This document shows, one piece after another, positions 25,350 to 34,748 of a stretch of DNA of 64,000 bases. The stretch lies in assembly GCF_021044685.1 (NCBI RefSeq), contig NZ_CP088014.1, positions 5,256,001 to 5,320,000 on the forward strand, given 5' to 3'. The stretch comes from Bradyrhizobium daqingense. Lineage in GTDB: Bacteria > Pseudomonadota > Alphaproteobacteria > Rhizobiales > Xanthobacteraceae. Position 1 is the first letter of the stretch. Each line of letters begins with the position of its first letter. The notes beneath the pieces are model-generated. The model did no database searches. It saw only the letters and a program-made list of their open reading frames with translations, and was not told the DNA's origin. A program made the translations under genes and the position numbers.

Positions 25350-26071
25350 GCGAAGGACCGCACCAATCGTATCAGAGCGTCGCTGAAGGTGATCCAGAGC
25401 GCGATGGCGCAGAGCGCCACGGTCACGCCGGTGCCGACGCGGAAATCCATCGCCAGCACGTAGAGGCCGAGCACCGCCCAGATCGCCATCAGCGACAACG
25501 TCAGCCAGCGCAGCCGCACGACCCGGACCGGATGCAGCACGTGGAACGGCACGAAGGTCAGCACGACGAGCGCGGCAACCAGCAGCGTCGACCACAGCGG
25601 CGGCCAGTGCAGCAGGAACAAATAGAACGCCGCCGCATTCCACAGCGCCGGGAAACCGCGGAAATGATTGTCATCGGCCTTCATGCGCAGATCGGCGAAA
25701 TATAACGCGCTGGTGACGATAATGGCGATGCCGAGCAAAGGCGCGGCGACCGGCAACAGCAGGCCGCTGGCGACGATCGCATAGGCCGGCACGAACACGT
25801 AGGTGACGAAATCGACCACGAGATCGAGCACGTCGCCCGACCAGTTCGGCTGCACGTTCTTGACGTCGAGCCGCCGCGCGATCGGCCCGTCGATCGCGTC
25901 GATGACGAGAGCGATGCCCAGCCACTGAAACATCGCCGCCCAGTGCTCGCGCACGGCCTCCAGCATCGCGAGCAGCGCGAGCGCTGCGCCGAACGCGGTG
26001 AAGACGTGCACCGAGAGCGCCGCGGCACGGATCGCGGGGGTGGGCTTGAGGGAATCCTCTGGGGTATCCAT
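25346..26071 (-). CDS. pcs: Phosphatidylcholine synthase
   Basis: Inner-membrane CDP-alcohol phosphatidyltransferase that condenses CDP-diacylglycerol with choline, a route typical of rhizobia. The 241 residues have about eight membrane segments and the catalytic pattern DG..AR...G...D...D: DGPIARR at about residues 62-68, then GDVLDLVVDF, with an insertion between as in Pcs proteins. The start at 26071 (MDTPEDSLK) is preceded by AGAGG. It overlaps the TerC-like gene downstream and is divergent from the monooxygenase gene. Choline-dependent phosphatidylcholine synthesis matters for plant and animal host interaction in this group. Confidence 0.92.
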   Translation of the reverse strand: MDTPEDSLKPTPAIRAAALSVHVFTAFGAALALLAMLEAVREHWAAMFQWLGIALVIDAIDGPIARRLDVKNVQPNWSGDVLDLVVDFVTYVFVPAYAIVASGLLLPVAAPLLGIAIIVTSALYFADLRMKADDNHFRGFPALWNAAAFYLFLLHWPPLWSTLLVAALVVLTFVPFHVLHPVRVVRLRWLTLSLMAIWAVLGLYVLAMDFRVGTGVTVALCAIALWITFSDALIRLVRSFA

Positions 26072-26199
26072 GGCCTCTGCTATCAGAATGAGGCCGGTTT
26101 GCACATAAGCCATTGCGGCGCGCTATCGCACAATTCGTGATAAAATCAGGCAAAATAGGTGGGCTTGAATTTGCCGCGGGCCGTGTCAAAGGTCGTTCC

Positions 26200-27384
26200 A
26201 TGACAGACGCATCGACACTCCATGACACCGCCGTGATCGGCGGCGGACCGGCGGGCCTCGCAGCGGCGATCGCATTGGCACAGGCCGGCGCGCGGACCGC
26301 GCTGGTGGCGCGACGGGTGCCCTATGCCGACAACCGCACCACCGCGCTGCTAGGGGCCTCGATCGATCTCCTGGAGAACCTCGATGTCTGGCCGCGCTGC
26401 AAGGACAAGGCGGCCGCGCTCGAAATCATGCGCCTCGTCGACGACACCGGCCGGCTGTTTCGTGCACCGGAGGTCCGGTTCTCCTGCCACGAGATCGGTC
26501 TCGACGCCTTCGGCTACAATATCGACAACCGTTCACTCATGCTGGCGCTCGAAGCACGCGCGGCTGAGTTTTCCAACCTCGTCCGCTTCGACGACGAGGC
26601 GGAAAGCGTCGTGATCGAAGCCGACGACGTCGCCATCCGCACGGCCTCGGCACAATTCCTCTCGGCCCGGCTCGTCGTCGGCGCCGACGGCCGGCATTCG
26701 CTGTGCCGCGACGCCGCAGGCATCGCCGTGACGCGGCGCGAGCTGACGCAGACGGCGCTGACTTTCAACGTCGCCCATGCGCGGCCGCATCGCAATGTCT
26801 CGACCGAGTTCCACACGCCGCAGGGTCCCTGCGTGTTCGTGCCCCTCCCCGGCGACCGTTCCAGCATCGTCTGGGTCGCGGCGCCCGCGGAGGCCGAACG
26901 GCTGCGCAGCCTCAGCGATGAGGAACTGTCGGCCGCGATCGAGAAGCAGTCGCATTCGATCCTCGGCCGCATGACGGTCGAGCCAGGGCGCAACCTGTTC
27001 CCGCTGGCAATCGAGCGTCCAAAATCCTTCGGCGCTGATCGCATCGCACTGGTCGGCGAAGCCGCCCATGTGGTTCCGCCGATCGGCGCGCAAGGCCTCA
27101 ATCTTGGCCTGCGCGATGCCGCCGACGTCGCTCGGCTCGCAGGTGAAGCGATCGCTGCGGGCCAGGATCCCGGGGCATCCGACGTGCTCAAGCGCTACGA
27201 CCGGACGCGGCGTCCGGACATTCTGAGCCGGACCTTTGCGATCGACATGGCCAACCGCTCCCTGCTCAATGACTTCCTGCCACTCCAGCCGGTCCGTGCC
27301 GTCGGCATGCACCTGCTCGGCGCCATCGGCCCGCTCCGCCGTTTTGCGATGCGCGAGGGCCTGACGCCGACCTGGCGCAGCTAA
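26200..27384 (+). CDS. UbiH/UbiF/COQ6 family FAD monooxygenase
   Basis: Flavin-dependent aromatic hydroxylase of 394 residues, of the type that adds hydroxyls to the ubiquinone ring. The FAD ADP-binding motif VIGGGPAGLAAAIALAQAG begins at residue 12, the second motif reads LVVGADGRHSLCR, and the ribityl-binding block is IALVGEAAHVVPPIGAQGLN, with Glu where most relatives have Asp. The ring position it hydroxylates cannot be assigned. Start ATG 26200 follows the divergent spacer shared with pcs; the open frame upstream to 26113 is not needed by the family. Confidence 0.88.
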   Translation: MTDASTLHDTAVIGGGPAGLAAAIALAQAGARTALVARRVPYADNRTTALLGASIDLLENLDVWPRCKDKAAALEIMRLVDDTGRLFRAPEVRFSCHEIGLDAFGYNIDNRSLMLALEARAAEFSNLVRFDDEAESVVIEADDVAIRTASAQFLSARLVVGADGRHSLCRDAAGIAVTRRELTQTALTFNVAHARPHRNVSTEFHTPQGPCVFVPLPGDRSSIVWVAAPAEAERLRSLSDEELSAAIEKQSHSILGRMTVEPGRNLFPLAIERPKSFGADRIALVGEAAHVVPPIGAQGLNLGLRDAADVARLAGEAIAAGQDPGASDVLKRYDRTRRPDILSRTFAIDMANRSLLNDFLPLQPVRAVGMHLLGAIGPLRRFAMREGLTPTWRS

Positions 27385-27391
27385 GTCCCCC

Positions 27392-28345
27392 TCACGGAAA
27401 CACCAGCCGGCCGCTCTGGATCGCCCACATCACGCTGGTGAGCGTGACCACGGAGGCGAAGGTACCGAGCAGCACCGCAACGGAGGCGGGCTCGATCCAG
27501 GCCTCGTTCTGACGGGCAATCACGAACACGTTCAGCGCCGGCGGCAATGAGGCCATCAGAACTGCCGTCGCAGCCCATGGCTGCGCGAACGGACCGAAAG
27601 CCAGCATCAGACCGAACGCCGCGAGCGGATGGATCAACAGCTTGACCGCGATCACACCCGGCACCTCCCACGGCACGCGCTCGAACGGGCGCAGCGCTAC
27701 GGTCACGCCGAGCACGAACAACGCGGTCGGCGCGGCGGCATTCTGCAGGAACGTGATGGTGCGGTCGAGCGCGACCGGCATCTCGATATGCAGCGCCGCG
27801 ACTGCCGCGCCGAAGCAGGCCGACATGATCAGCGGATTGAGCACGATCTGTTTCAGCACCACGCCGAAGGCGTGCACGAGCGAGGGATGGTCGCGATCGG
27901 AGAGCTCGATCAAGAGCGGCACGATCGTGAACAGGAAGATGCTGTCGCAGCAGAAGATCAGCGCGGTCGGCGCCGCCGCCTTCGACCCGAGCACCGCGAG
28001 CGCGAGGCCCGGCCCCATATAGCCGATATTGCCGTAGCCGCCGGAGAGGCCCGCGAGCGTCGCTTCGCGCAGGGTCAACCGTCCAAGCAACCTGCCGACC
28101 ACCAGCGCCAGCGTGAACGCGACAATCGTGGACAGCATCGTCGCGATCAGGAACGGCGGGTTGTTCAATTCCGAAAACGGCGTCTTCGACATGATCGCGA
28201 ACAGCAGCGCCGGCAGCGACACGTAGAGCAGGAAGAAGTTCATCCAGGCGAGGCCTGATTCTGGCAGGGCCTTGACCTTGCCGCAGGCGAAACCGACGAA
28301 GATCAAGCCGAAATAAGGTAGAGCCAGATTGAGGATGTCGACCAT
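27392..28345 (-). CDS. AEC family (auxin efflux carrier-type) transporter
   Basis: Inner-membrane carrier of 317 residues with about ten helices in two five-helix halves, as in the AEC family, whose bacterial members move malate, malonate or other small organic acids. Typical parts are LALPYFGLIFVGFACGK at the start, GLSGGYGNIGYMGPGLAL in the middle and FVIARQNEAWIEPASVAVLLGTFAS near the end. It converges with the monooxygenase gene 8 bases away. Substrate unknown. Confidence 0.88.
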   Translation of the reverse strand: MVDILNLALPYFGLIFVGFACGKVKALPESGLAWMNFFLLYVSLPALLFAIMSKTPFSELNNPPFLIATMLSTIVAFTLALVVGRLLGRLTLREATLAGLSGGYGNIGYMGPGLALAVLGSKAAAPTALIFCCDSIFLFTIVPLLIELSDRDHPSLVHAFGVVLKQIVLNPLIMSACFGAAVAALHIEMPVALDRTITFLQNAAAPTALFVLGVTVALRPFERVPWEVPGVIAVKLLIHPLAAFGLMLAFGPFAQPWAATAVLMASLPPALNVFVIARQNEAWIEPASVAVLLGTFASVVTLTSVMWAIQSGRLVFP

Positions 28346-28451
28346 TGTTGAAGTGTTTTCTAAGAAATTGGGGGCTATCCACCCCGGACGCGAAGGTTAA
28401 TTCCCGCTAAGGGCACTAGCATCGGCCACAATCCTGGTCTATCGACGGGGA

Positions 28452-28784
28452 ATGATCAAAGCGCGGACCGCCAAATTCCAGATCGGACAGGTCGTGCGCC
28501 ACCGGATCTTCTCGTTCCGGGGCGTGATTTTCGACATCGATCCGGAATTCAACAACACCGAGGAGTGGTGGCTGTCGATTCCCGAGGAGGTGCGGCCCCA
28601 CAAGGACCAGCCGTTCTACCACCTGCTTGCGGAGAACGCTGAGTCCGAATACGTCGCCTATGTCTCCGAGCAGAACCTCTTGCCCGACGACTCCGGCGAG
28701 CCGGTCCGGCATTCGCAGGTTGCCGAGATCTTCATCAAGGACAAGGCCGGCGGCTATCGCCCGCGCAATCCGTCGCTGAACTGA
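28452..28784 (+). CDS. hspQ: Heat shock protein HspQ
   Basis: Small cytoplasmic protein of 110 residues of the HspQ/hemimethylated-DNA-binding-like family, which adjusts Lon protease specificity and is heat induced in enterobacteria. Diagnostic are KFQIGQVVRHRIFSFRGVIFDIDPEF, EEWWLSIPEEVRPHKDQPFYHLLAEN and YVSEQNLLPDDSGEPV. Length and motifs fit fully. CGACGGGGA precedes the ATG. A shared terminator lies between it and the converging ialB-type gene. Confidence 0.93.
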   Translation: MIKARTAKFQIGQVVRHRIFSFRGVIFDIDPEFNNTEEWWLSIPEEVRPHKDQPFYHLLAENAESEYVAYVSEQNLLPDDSGEPVRHSQVAEIFIKDKAGGYRPRNPSLN

Positions 28785-28805
28785 TCGTCGCCGATCGTCG
28801 GCCAG

Positions 28806-28836
28806 AAAAAAGGCGCTCGAAGCGAGCGCCTTTTTC
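28806..28836. terminator. Bidirectional intrinsic terminator
   Basis: A stem of 8 perfect pairs, GGCGCTCG with CGAGCGCC around AAG, is flanked by six A on the left and TTTTTCTT on the right. It can end transcripts of hspQ on the plus strand and of the ialB-type gene on the minus strand. Confidence 0.85.
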
Positions 28837-28855
28837 TTGTCCGGGATTGCCCCGA

Positions 28856-29680
28856 TCACTTCTGAGCGGTCGGAGGTGCGCCAGGCGCGCCACCCTGCTG
28901 CTCGAGCTTCTTGCGCTGCTCGTCGGCCTTCTTCTGAAGCTCTTCCTGGAGCTTCTTCTGGGTTTCCTCGAACACCTTCGGATCGGTCGGCGGACCGTCA
29001 TAGGCCTTCTGGAATTCACCGGCGAGCGGCAGCGGCAGGGTCAGCGGCGCGCCGTTGGCATTGATCGCCTGGACAACGAGATTCTGGCCCTTCTTCATGC
29101 TGTTGATGAGCTCGGGCGTGGCCTCGTAGTCCGACATGCAGCCGTTCTGGAAGCAGATCACATAGGGCTGTTGCAGCGGTGCGTTGCTGTCGACGATGAT
29201 CCGGGTGCCGTGCACGAGCTGCATGCCGAGCGGCAGCGTCACGCGCAGGATCTTCTTGGGCTCGCCTTCGGGCTCGATGATCACGGCGGCAATAACCGGC
29301 TGGCCCGATTCGATGCGGCCGTCCTTGCCGGTGAAGCAGACCTGCTTGGCGTTGGCGTCCTGGCCCTTCAGGCAGAACTTGGTCCAGGGGGCGTAGATCA
29401 GCTGGATCTGCTGATCGGCCGGCTGGGCTGCGCCCTGCTGCTGGCCGCCCTGGGCGGGCGCTGGCTGGGCCTGCGGAGACGCCGCCGGCGCCGGAGCCTT
29501 GGGGGCGGCCTTCGGCGGCGCAGCCTTCGGGGCCGGAGTCGCCTTCGGCGCAGGCGCGCCGGGAGCCGGTGCGGGAGCTTGGGCTTCAGCGGCAAACGGG
29601 ACGACCAACGCCGTCGCCGTCAACAGGGCGAGAAGTCGCCCGCGCGGCCGGACGGACGCGGCCAAGTAACGGAAATTCAT
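28856..29680 (-). CDS. Invasion-associated locus B (IalB) family protein
   Basis: Exported protein of 274 residues. A twin-Arg-rich N-terminus and hydrophobic stretch (LLALLTATALVVPFAAEA) form the signal peptide. About 55 residues of Ala/Pro/Lys-rich linker follow, then an IalB-type domain from roughly residue 90 (IYAPWTKFCLKGQDANAKQV, LVHGTRIIVD, PYVICFQNGCMSDYEA). The C-terminal 45 residues are a charged coiled helix (FEETQKKLQEELQKKADEQR). IalB was named for erythrocyte invasion by Bartonella; in soil relatives its role is unknown. Four Cys in the domain suggest disulfides. Confidence 0.88.
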   Translation of the reverse strand: MNFRYLAASVRPRGRLLALLTATALVVPFAAEAQAPAPAPGAPAPKATPAPKAAPPKAAPKAPAPAASPQAQPAPAQGGQQQGAAQPADQQIQLIYAPWTKFCLKGQDANAKQVCFTGKDGRIESGQPVIAAVIIEPEGEPKKILRVTLPLGMQLVHGTRIIVDSNAPLQQPYVICFQNGCMSDYEATPELINSMKKGQNLVVQAINANGAPLTLPLPLAGEFQKAYDGPPTDPKVFEETQKKLQEELQKKADEQRKKLEQQGGAPGAPPTAQK

Positions 29681-29939
29681 TGCGGAAAACCCTTTCTGAA
29701 CGGGAAGTGCCCGAACCGCTCCGAAGCGCCGAACCTAGCCGCCTGGGCGCGGCTCTCTCCCCGTCAATTGAGGCGGATAAGTGACGGGCTCGGCGCTCTT
29801 GCGCGATTGGGTGCCTTCTTAGCGTGGCCGACGAAAAGATCAATGCCGACAGGCGCCTTTGGCCACATCCTGCGCTGCGCCCAGGGAAATTCCCTGTGAT
29901 AGGATTCAGGCCCGCCGGTCCTCGAATCAACGTGTGCCG

Positions 29940-31802
29940 ATGTTCATGTTCCAGCGCCTCGTCGAGGGCCCCGGACGACGCCTTTGCCGTCTCGGCCTGG
30001 CCCTTGCTCTGGCCCTCACATTGCCTGCCGGGCTGTCGGCAGGCGGCGCGCGGGGAGAGCAAGCCCACGCCATTGCCATGCACGGCAAGCCGGCGATGCC
30101 GGCCGATTTCACCCACATGCCCTACGCCAATCCCCAACCCCCGAAGGGCGGCCGCATGACCTGGGGCATTCTCGGCACCTTCGACAGCCTCAACCCCTTC
30201 ATCGTCAGGGGATTGGCCGTGCAGCAGATGCGGAGCTACGTGTTCGAGAGCCTGCTCGCGCGCGGCCAGGACGAGCCGTTTACGCTCTACGGCCTGCTCG
30301 CCAGGACGGTCGAAACCGACGACGACCGCACCTTCGTCACCTTCCGCCTCGATCCCCGCGCCCGCTTCTCGGATGGCAAGCCTGTGCTCGCCGAGGACGT
30401 GCTGTTCTCCTGGCAGCTCCTGCGCGACCACGGCCGCCCCAATCATCGCCAATACTACGCCAAGGTTGCAAAGGCCGAGGCGACCGATCCCCTCACCGTC
30501 CGCTTCGACCTCACCGGCGCCAATGACCGCGAGCTGCCGCTGATCCTCGGCCTGATGCCGATCCTGCCGAAGCACGCGATCGACGTCGCGACATTCGAGG
30601 AGACGACGTTGACAAGCCCGGTCGGCTCGGGGCCCTATCGCGTCACGGCCGTGAAGCCCGGCGCCAGCGTGACGCTCACGCGCAATCCGGACTATTGGGG
30701 CCGCGATCTGCCGATCAGTCGCGGGCTCTACAATTTCGACGAGATCAGGCTCGATTATTTTCGCGAGGCCAATGGTCAGTTCGAAGCCTTCAAGCGCGGC
30801 CTGTATGATTTCCGTGTCGAGTATGAGCCGCTGCGCTGGCACGACGGCTATGATTTTCCGGCCGTGCGAAGCGGCGAGGTGATCCGCGACACCGTCAAGC
30901 CAGGCGTGCCGCAACCGTCCGAGTTCCTGGTGTTCAACACCCGCCGTCCGATCTTCGCCGACATTCGCGTGCGCAAGGCGATGACGCTGCTGTTCGATTT
31001 CGAGCTGGTCAACCGCAACTATTTCTTCGGCCTCTATGCGCGCGTCGCCGGCTATTTCGCGGGCTCTGAGCTGTCGGCCTATGGCCGCCCTGCGGATGCG
31101 CGCGAGCGCGAGCTGCTGAAACCCTTCGCCGCGCAGATCCCGCCCGACATCATGGACGGCAGCTACCGCCTGCCGGTCACCGACGGCTCGGGGCGCGACC
31201 GCACCACGCTGCGCGCCGCGCTGAAACTGCTGTCGGAGGCCGGCTTTGATCTCGACGGAACCGTGTTGCGCAACCGCGCGACCAAGGCGCCCTTCACCTT
31301 CGAGATCATGGTCACGACCCGCGACCAGGAGCGCATCGCGCTCGCCTTCCAGCGCGACCTCAAGCGCGCCGGCATCGAACTGGCCGTGCGCTCGGTCGAT
31401 CCGGTGCAGTTCGACCAGCGCCGGCTCGCCTACGAGTTCGACATGATCCAGAACCGCTGGGATCAGTCGCTCTCGCCCGGCAACGAGCAGTATTTCTATT
31501 GGGGCAGTGCCGCCGCCGACAATCCGGGCACCCGCAACTACATGGGCGCCAGGGATGGCGCGGTCGATGCCATGATCGCCGCGCTCTTGGAGGCCCGTGA
31601 ACATACGGATTTCGTCTCGGCGGTGCGGGCGCTCGACCGCGCCCTGATCGCCGGCTTCTACACAATCCCCCTGTTTAACGTATCCGAGCAATGGATCGCG
31701 CGCTGGAATCGGATAGAACGACCCAAGGCCACTTCGCTGTCCGGCTATTTGCCGGAAACCTGGTGGTCGAAGGAGCCGCCGCAAGCTCATCAAGCAAAGT
31801 GA
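29940..31802 (+). CDS. ABC transporter substrate-binding protein, family 5 (YejA type)
   Basis: Periplasmic binding protein of 620 residues for peptides or similar compounds. The signal peptide is about residues 1-42 (LALALALTLPAGLSAGGARG). The mature start HGKPAMPADFTHMPYANPQP and GGRMTWGILGTFDSLNPFIV is typical of YejA-like proteins, as is DFRVEYEPLRWHDGYDFPA. No permease or ATPase gene is adjacent; the following gene starts 4 bases after the stop instead. I chose ATG 29940; ATG 29946 two codons later is equally possible. Confidence 0.88.
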   Translation: MFMFQRLVEGPGRRLCRLGLALALALTLPAGLSAGGARGEQAHAIAMHGKPAMPADFTHMPYANPQPPKGGRMTWGILGTFDSLNPFIVRGLAVQQMRSYVFESLLARGQDEPFTLYGLLARTVETDDDRTFVTFRLDPRARFSDGKPVLAEDVLFSWQLLRDHGRPNHRQYYAKVAKAEATDPLTVRFDLTGANDRELPLILGLMPILPKHAIDVATFEETTLTSPVGSGPYRVTAVKPGASVTLTRNPDYWGRDLPISRGLYNFDEIRLDYFREANGQFEAFKRGLYDFRVEYEPLRWHDGYDFPAVRSGEVIRDTVKPGVPQPSEFLVFNTRRPIFADIRVRKAMTLLFDFELVNRNYFFGLYARVAGYFAGSELSAYGRPADARERELLKPFAAQIPPDIMDGSYRLPVTDGSGRDRTTLRAALKLLSEAGFDLDGTVLRNRATKAPFTFEIMVTTRDQERIALAFQRDLKRAGIELAVRSVDPVQFDQRRLAYEFDMIQNRWDQSLSPGNEQYFYWGSAAADNPGTRNYMGARDGAVDAMIAALLEAREHTDFVSAVRALDRALIAGFYTIPLFNVSEQWIARWNRIERPKATSLSGYLPETWWSKEPPQAHQAK

Positions 31803-31806
31803 CGCC

Positions 31807-33309
31807 GTGAACCAGCCAGCCGTATCGCCGACGCTCGACACGCTGTTTCAGCGCACGCTGACCCGGCAGCCGCACGCGCCCGCTCTGCTCGATCCGCTCA
31901 ACAAGGCGCGCGTGACCGGGCACCAGCCGCGGCGCATGACCTATGCCGAGGCGGATACGGCCATCGAGGCGCTGTCGGCCTATTTCGTCGAATCGGGGCT
32001 GCCGGCCAATTCCGTCATCGCGATCCAGCTGCCCAATACGGTCGAGTTCGTGCTAACCGTGCTCGCCGCCCATCGCGCCGGCCTCGTCGTCGCCGTGCTG
32101 CCGCTGCTGTGGCGCCATGCGGAACTCACCGCCGCGCTCAACCGTACCGCCGCGCGCGCCATCGTCACCATGAGCACGGTCGACGGCGTCAGCTATGCCG
32201 ACCTTGCCATGCATGCGGCCGCCGAGGCCTTCTCGATCCGTCACGTCTGCGGCTTCGGCAGAGATCTGCCGGAGGGCATGGCGTCGCTCGACGACGTGCT
32301 GGCGCGCCCGCCCGGCGCCACGCGCGCCGTGATCCAGGACGGCCGCAAGGCGGCAATGATCTCCTTCGACGTCACGGCTGAAGGTTTTCGTCCGGTGCCG
32401 CGGCCGCATTTCAGCCTGATCGCGGGTGGCCTGGCGATGTCGCTGGAAGCCGACGTCAAGCAGGGCGCGACCGTGATGGCCGCGTTCGCGCCGATGTCGT
32501 TCGCGGGATTGGCCTCCTCGCTCACGGTGTGGCTGCTCTCGGGCGGCACGCTGGCGCTGCATCATCCGTTCGAGAGCGAGGTGCTGGAGCAGCAGATCAC
32601 CGAGCACGAATGCGACGTGCTGATCGCACCCGCGCAGCTCGCACTGCGGCTCGGCGATGCCGACCTCGCCGCGCGGATGCCGACCTTGCGCAACGTCATC
32701 GGCCTGTGGCGCGCGCCCGAGCAGGTCGCCGCAAGCGATGCCTGGATCGCACCGCATGCGCCGCTGACCGACGTCTATCTGTTCGGTGAGGCCGGCCTGT
32801 TCGGCGCCCGCCGCGGCGAGGACGGCATGCCGGTTGCGGTGATGCCGGGGCCGCATGGCGCGCCGCGCGAACAGTCCGGCTCCTCCATCGCCGGCGAGAT
32901 ACTGCTGACGCCGAAAGGCACGCTCGGCCTGCGCGGGCCGATGGCGCCGATCGCGGCCTACGCGCCGCCGCAGCCGGTCGGCGAGGCCCTGATCGCGCAG
33001 CCGCCGCGCGACTATGTCGATACCGGCTATGCCGCCCGGATCGACCGTCCGAGCGGGGCGATCTGCATCACTGCGCCGCCCTCCGGCATCATGGCCGTCG
33101 GCGGCTATCGCTTCCTCTCCAACGATCTCCAGGAATGGGCCCGCCGGCTCGGCCAGGGTGCGCTGCTCACCGCCCTGCCCGACCGCCTCTCCGGCCACCG
33201 GCTGGCGGGACGGGCCCAGGACAATGCCCGCGCCCGCGAAGCGCTCAGCGAGCTCGGGCTTAACCCTCTGATGGTCGAGGCCTTTCGCGACCGCTCCGGG
33301 CCGGCTTGA
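31807..33309 (+). CDS. Degenerate AMP-binding (ANL superfamily) protein
   Basis: Protein of 500 residues with the overall fold of acyl-CoA synthetases (TYAEADTAIEALSAYF, PNTVEFVLTVLAAHRAGLVV, CDVLIAPAQLALRL, DYVDTGYAARID). The key chemistry looks lost. The P-loop position (residues 184-198) reads MISFDVTAEGFRPVPR instead of TSGTTGxPKG, the A7 motif has TGY for TGD, and the C-terminal catalytic Lys region is missing. It probably binds a ligand or partner without making an adenylate. It begins at GTG 31807, 4 bases after the binding-protein gene, so the two are translated together. Confidence 0.75.
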   Translation: MNQPAVSPTLDTLFQRTLTRQPHAPALLDPLNKARVTGHQPRRMTYAEADTAIEALSAYFVESGLPANSVIAIQLPNTVEFVLTVLAAHRAGLVVAVLPLLWRHAELTAALNRTAARAIVTMSTVDGVSYADLAMHAAAEAFSIRHVCGFGRDLPEGMASLDDVLARPPGATRAVIQDGRKAAMISFDVTAEGFRPVPRPHFSLIAGGLAMSLEADVKQGATVMAAFAPMSFAGLASSLTVWLLSGGTLALHHPFESEVLEQQITEHECDVLIAPAQLALRLGDADLAARMPTLRNVIGLWRAPEQVAASDAWIAPHAPLTDVYLFGEAGLFGARRGEDGMPVAVMPGPHGAPREQSGSSIAGEILLTPKGTLGLRGPMAPIAAYAPPQPVGEALIAQPPRDYVDTGYAARIDRPSGAICITAPPSGIMAVGGYRFLSNDLQEWARRLGQGALLTALPDRLSGHRLAGRAQDNARAREALSELGLNPLMVEAFRDRSGPA

Positions 33310-33394
33310 CCGCAGTTTCAAGGGATACGTTGACGCCGCATTAAGGCGGTCCATCTAGATTGCGCGGCACCTGTTGCGTGATCAGAGCTTCTTA

Positions 33395-34618
33395 ATGTCC
33401 CAGGCGGGCCCGATCCTGTTTGTGTCCAACACCGAGCGCCCCGCCTTCATTGCGGCGCTGGACGAGGCCCGGCTCTTTCCCGTGGTCGACACCGACTGGG
33501 CCAGCGCCGCGCGCGCCGTCGAGCAAGTGCAGCCGGCAGCTGTTCTCGCCGCGATGTCCGGCGGGCACGAGCCGCACATCGCCGTCTTCGCCAAGAAGAT
33601 CGCCGGCCAGTCGCCATATCTTCCTTTCGTCGCGATGGATGCTGCGGTGCCGCTGCCTCCCAACGCCCTGCCCTTCGCCACACGCGGCGGCACGCCCGAC
33701 CGCCTGATCGCGCGGCTGCGCGCCGCGCTGCGCGTCCGCACCCTTCATGCCACCGTGCTGCGCCGGCTGCCTGAAGTGACGGTCGCGCTGCCGCAAGCCG
33801 ATCCCACGCGCGATGCCACCGTTCTGCTGATCGGCCGCGGCGCGGCCTATCCTGCGCTCTCGGTGGCGCTCGGCGAACGCGTCGGGGTCATCGGCGCACT
33901 CTCGATCGAGGCCGCCGCAAAACATCTCAACACCCGCGACCTCGACGGCGTCGTGCTCGCCGAAGGTTTCACGGCGCGCGTCACCGATGCTTTCCTGACG
34001 GTGCTCGCCGAGGACACCCGCTTCCGCAACCTGCCCGTCGTCGTCACCGCGCACCAGCTCGCGCAGAGCTACGATCTGCCCAATCTCGAACTGATCGCGG
34101 GCGAGCCGGCAAAGATCGCCGCCAATGCCCTTCCGCTGATCCGCCAGCACGCGATGGAAGCGCAGCTGAGCCGCACGCTACGCTCGATCGACGCCGGCGG
34201 CTGGCTCGATCCGCGCAGCGGCCTGCTCACGGTGGAAGCCTTCGCCCGCGATTTCGCCAAGGCCGTCGAGCAGACGCTCGCCCGCGGCGGCGGCCTCTCC
34301 GTCGCACGCTTCGCTTTCGATCCCGGCAATCCCCGCGCCCAGCTCGACGCCGCACGCATCCTCAGCCGCTTGATGCGGCAGATGGATTTCGGCACGGCGC
34401 AGAAGGACGGCTCGGTGATCGTGGTGTTCGCGGAGACCGACTTCCGCACCGCGCATATGATCGCCCGCCGCCTCTCCGCAGTGATGCGGCACACCTCCAA
34501 CGGCAAGCACGAGATGCGCAGCGACCCCGTCGTCAGCGTGGACTCGCTGTCACCGTCGGATACGGCAAGGTCGCTGCTGGCGCGCCTGTCGGCGGATGCC
34601 TCGAGGGCAGCGTCGTAG
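33395..34618 (+). CDS. Protein with degenerate GGDEF-like domain
   Basis: Cytoplasmic protein of 407 residues. The first 250 residues read as two receiver-like alpha/beta units (PILFVSNTERPAFIAALDEARLF; ATVLLIGRGAAYPALSVALGE). The C-terminal part starts DPRSGLLTVEAFARDFAKAVEQ, like the D.LTGL.NR start of diguanylate cyclases, but the GGDEF active-site loop is absent: the position has AQKDGSVIVVFAETD. Such enzyme-dead domains usually act as sensors or scaffolds. Start ATG 33395; a TTG at 33374 is possible. It follows the AMP-binding gene by 85 bases and may share its transcript. Confidence 0.65.
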   Translation: MSQAGPILFVSNTERPAFIAALDEARLFPVVDTDWASAARAVEQVQPAAVLAAMSGGHEPHIAVFAKKIAGQSPYLPFVAMDAAVPLPPNALPFATRGGTPDRLIARLRAALRVRTLHATVLRRLPEVTVALPQADPTRDATVLLIGRGAAYPALSVALGERVGVIGALSIEAAAKHLNTRDLDGVVLAEGFTARVTDAFLTVLAEDTRFRNLPVVVTAHQLAQSYDLPNLELIAGEPAKIAANALPLIRQHAMEAQLSRTLRSIDAGGWLDPRSGLLTVEAFARDFAKAVEQTLARGGGLSVARFAFDPGNPRAQLDAARILSRLMRQMDFGTAQKDGSVIVVFAETDFRTAHMIARRLSAVMRHTSNGKHEMRSDPVVSVDSLSPSDTARSLLARLSADASRAAS

Positions 34619-34646
34619 TTTTCTTGCACGCGGCTGCAACAAACAC

Positions 34647-34733
34647 CGTCATTGCGAGCGAAGCGAAGCAATCCAGACTGCCTCAACGGAAAGATTCTGG
34701 TTTGCTTCGTCGCGAGAGCTCCTCGCAATGACG
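34647..34733. repeat. Intergenic palindromic repeat, family C, copy 1
   Basis: An element with inverted ends CGTCATTGCGAG and CTCGCAATGACG and inner GAAGCAATCCAGA against TCTGGTTTGCTTC. Copy 2 is at 40880-40996. It separates converging genes. Confidence 0.8.
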
Positions 34734-34748
34734 CGGTGAGAACGGGGC

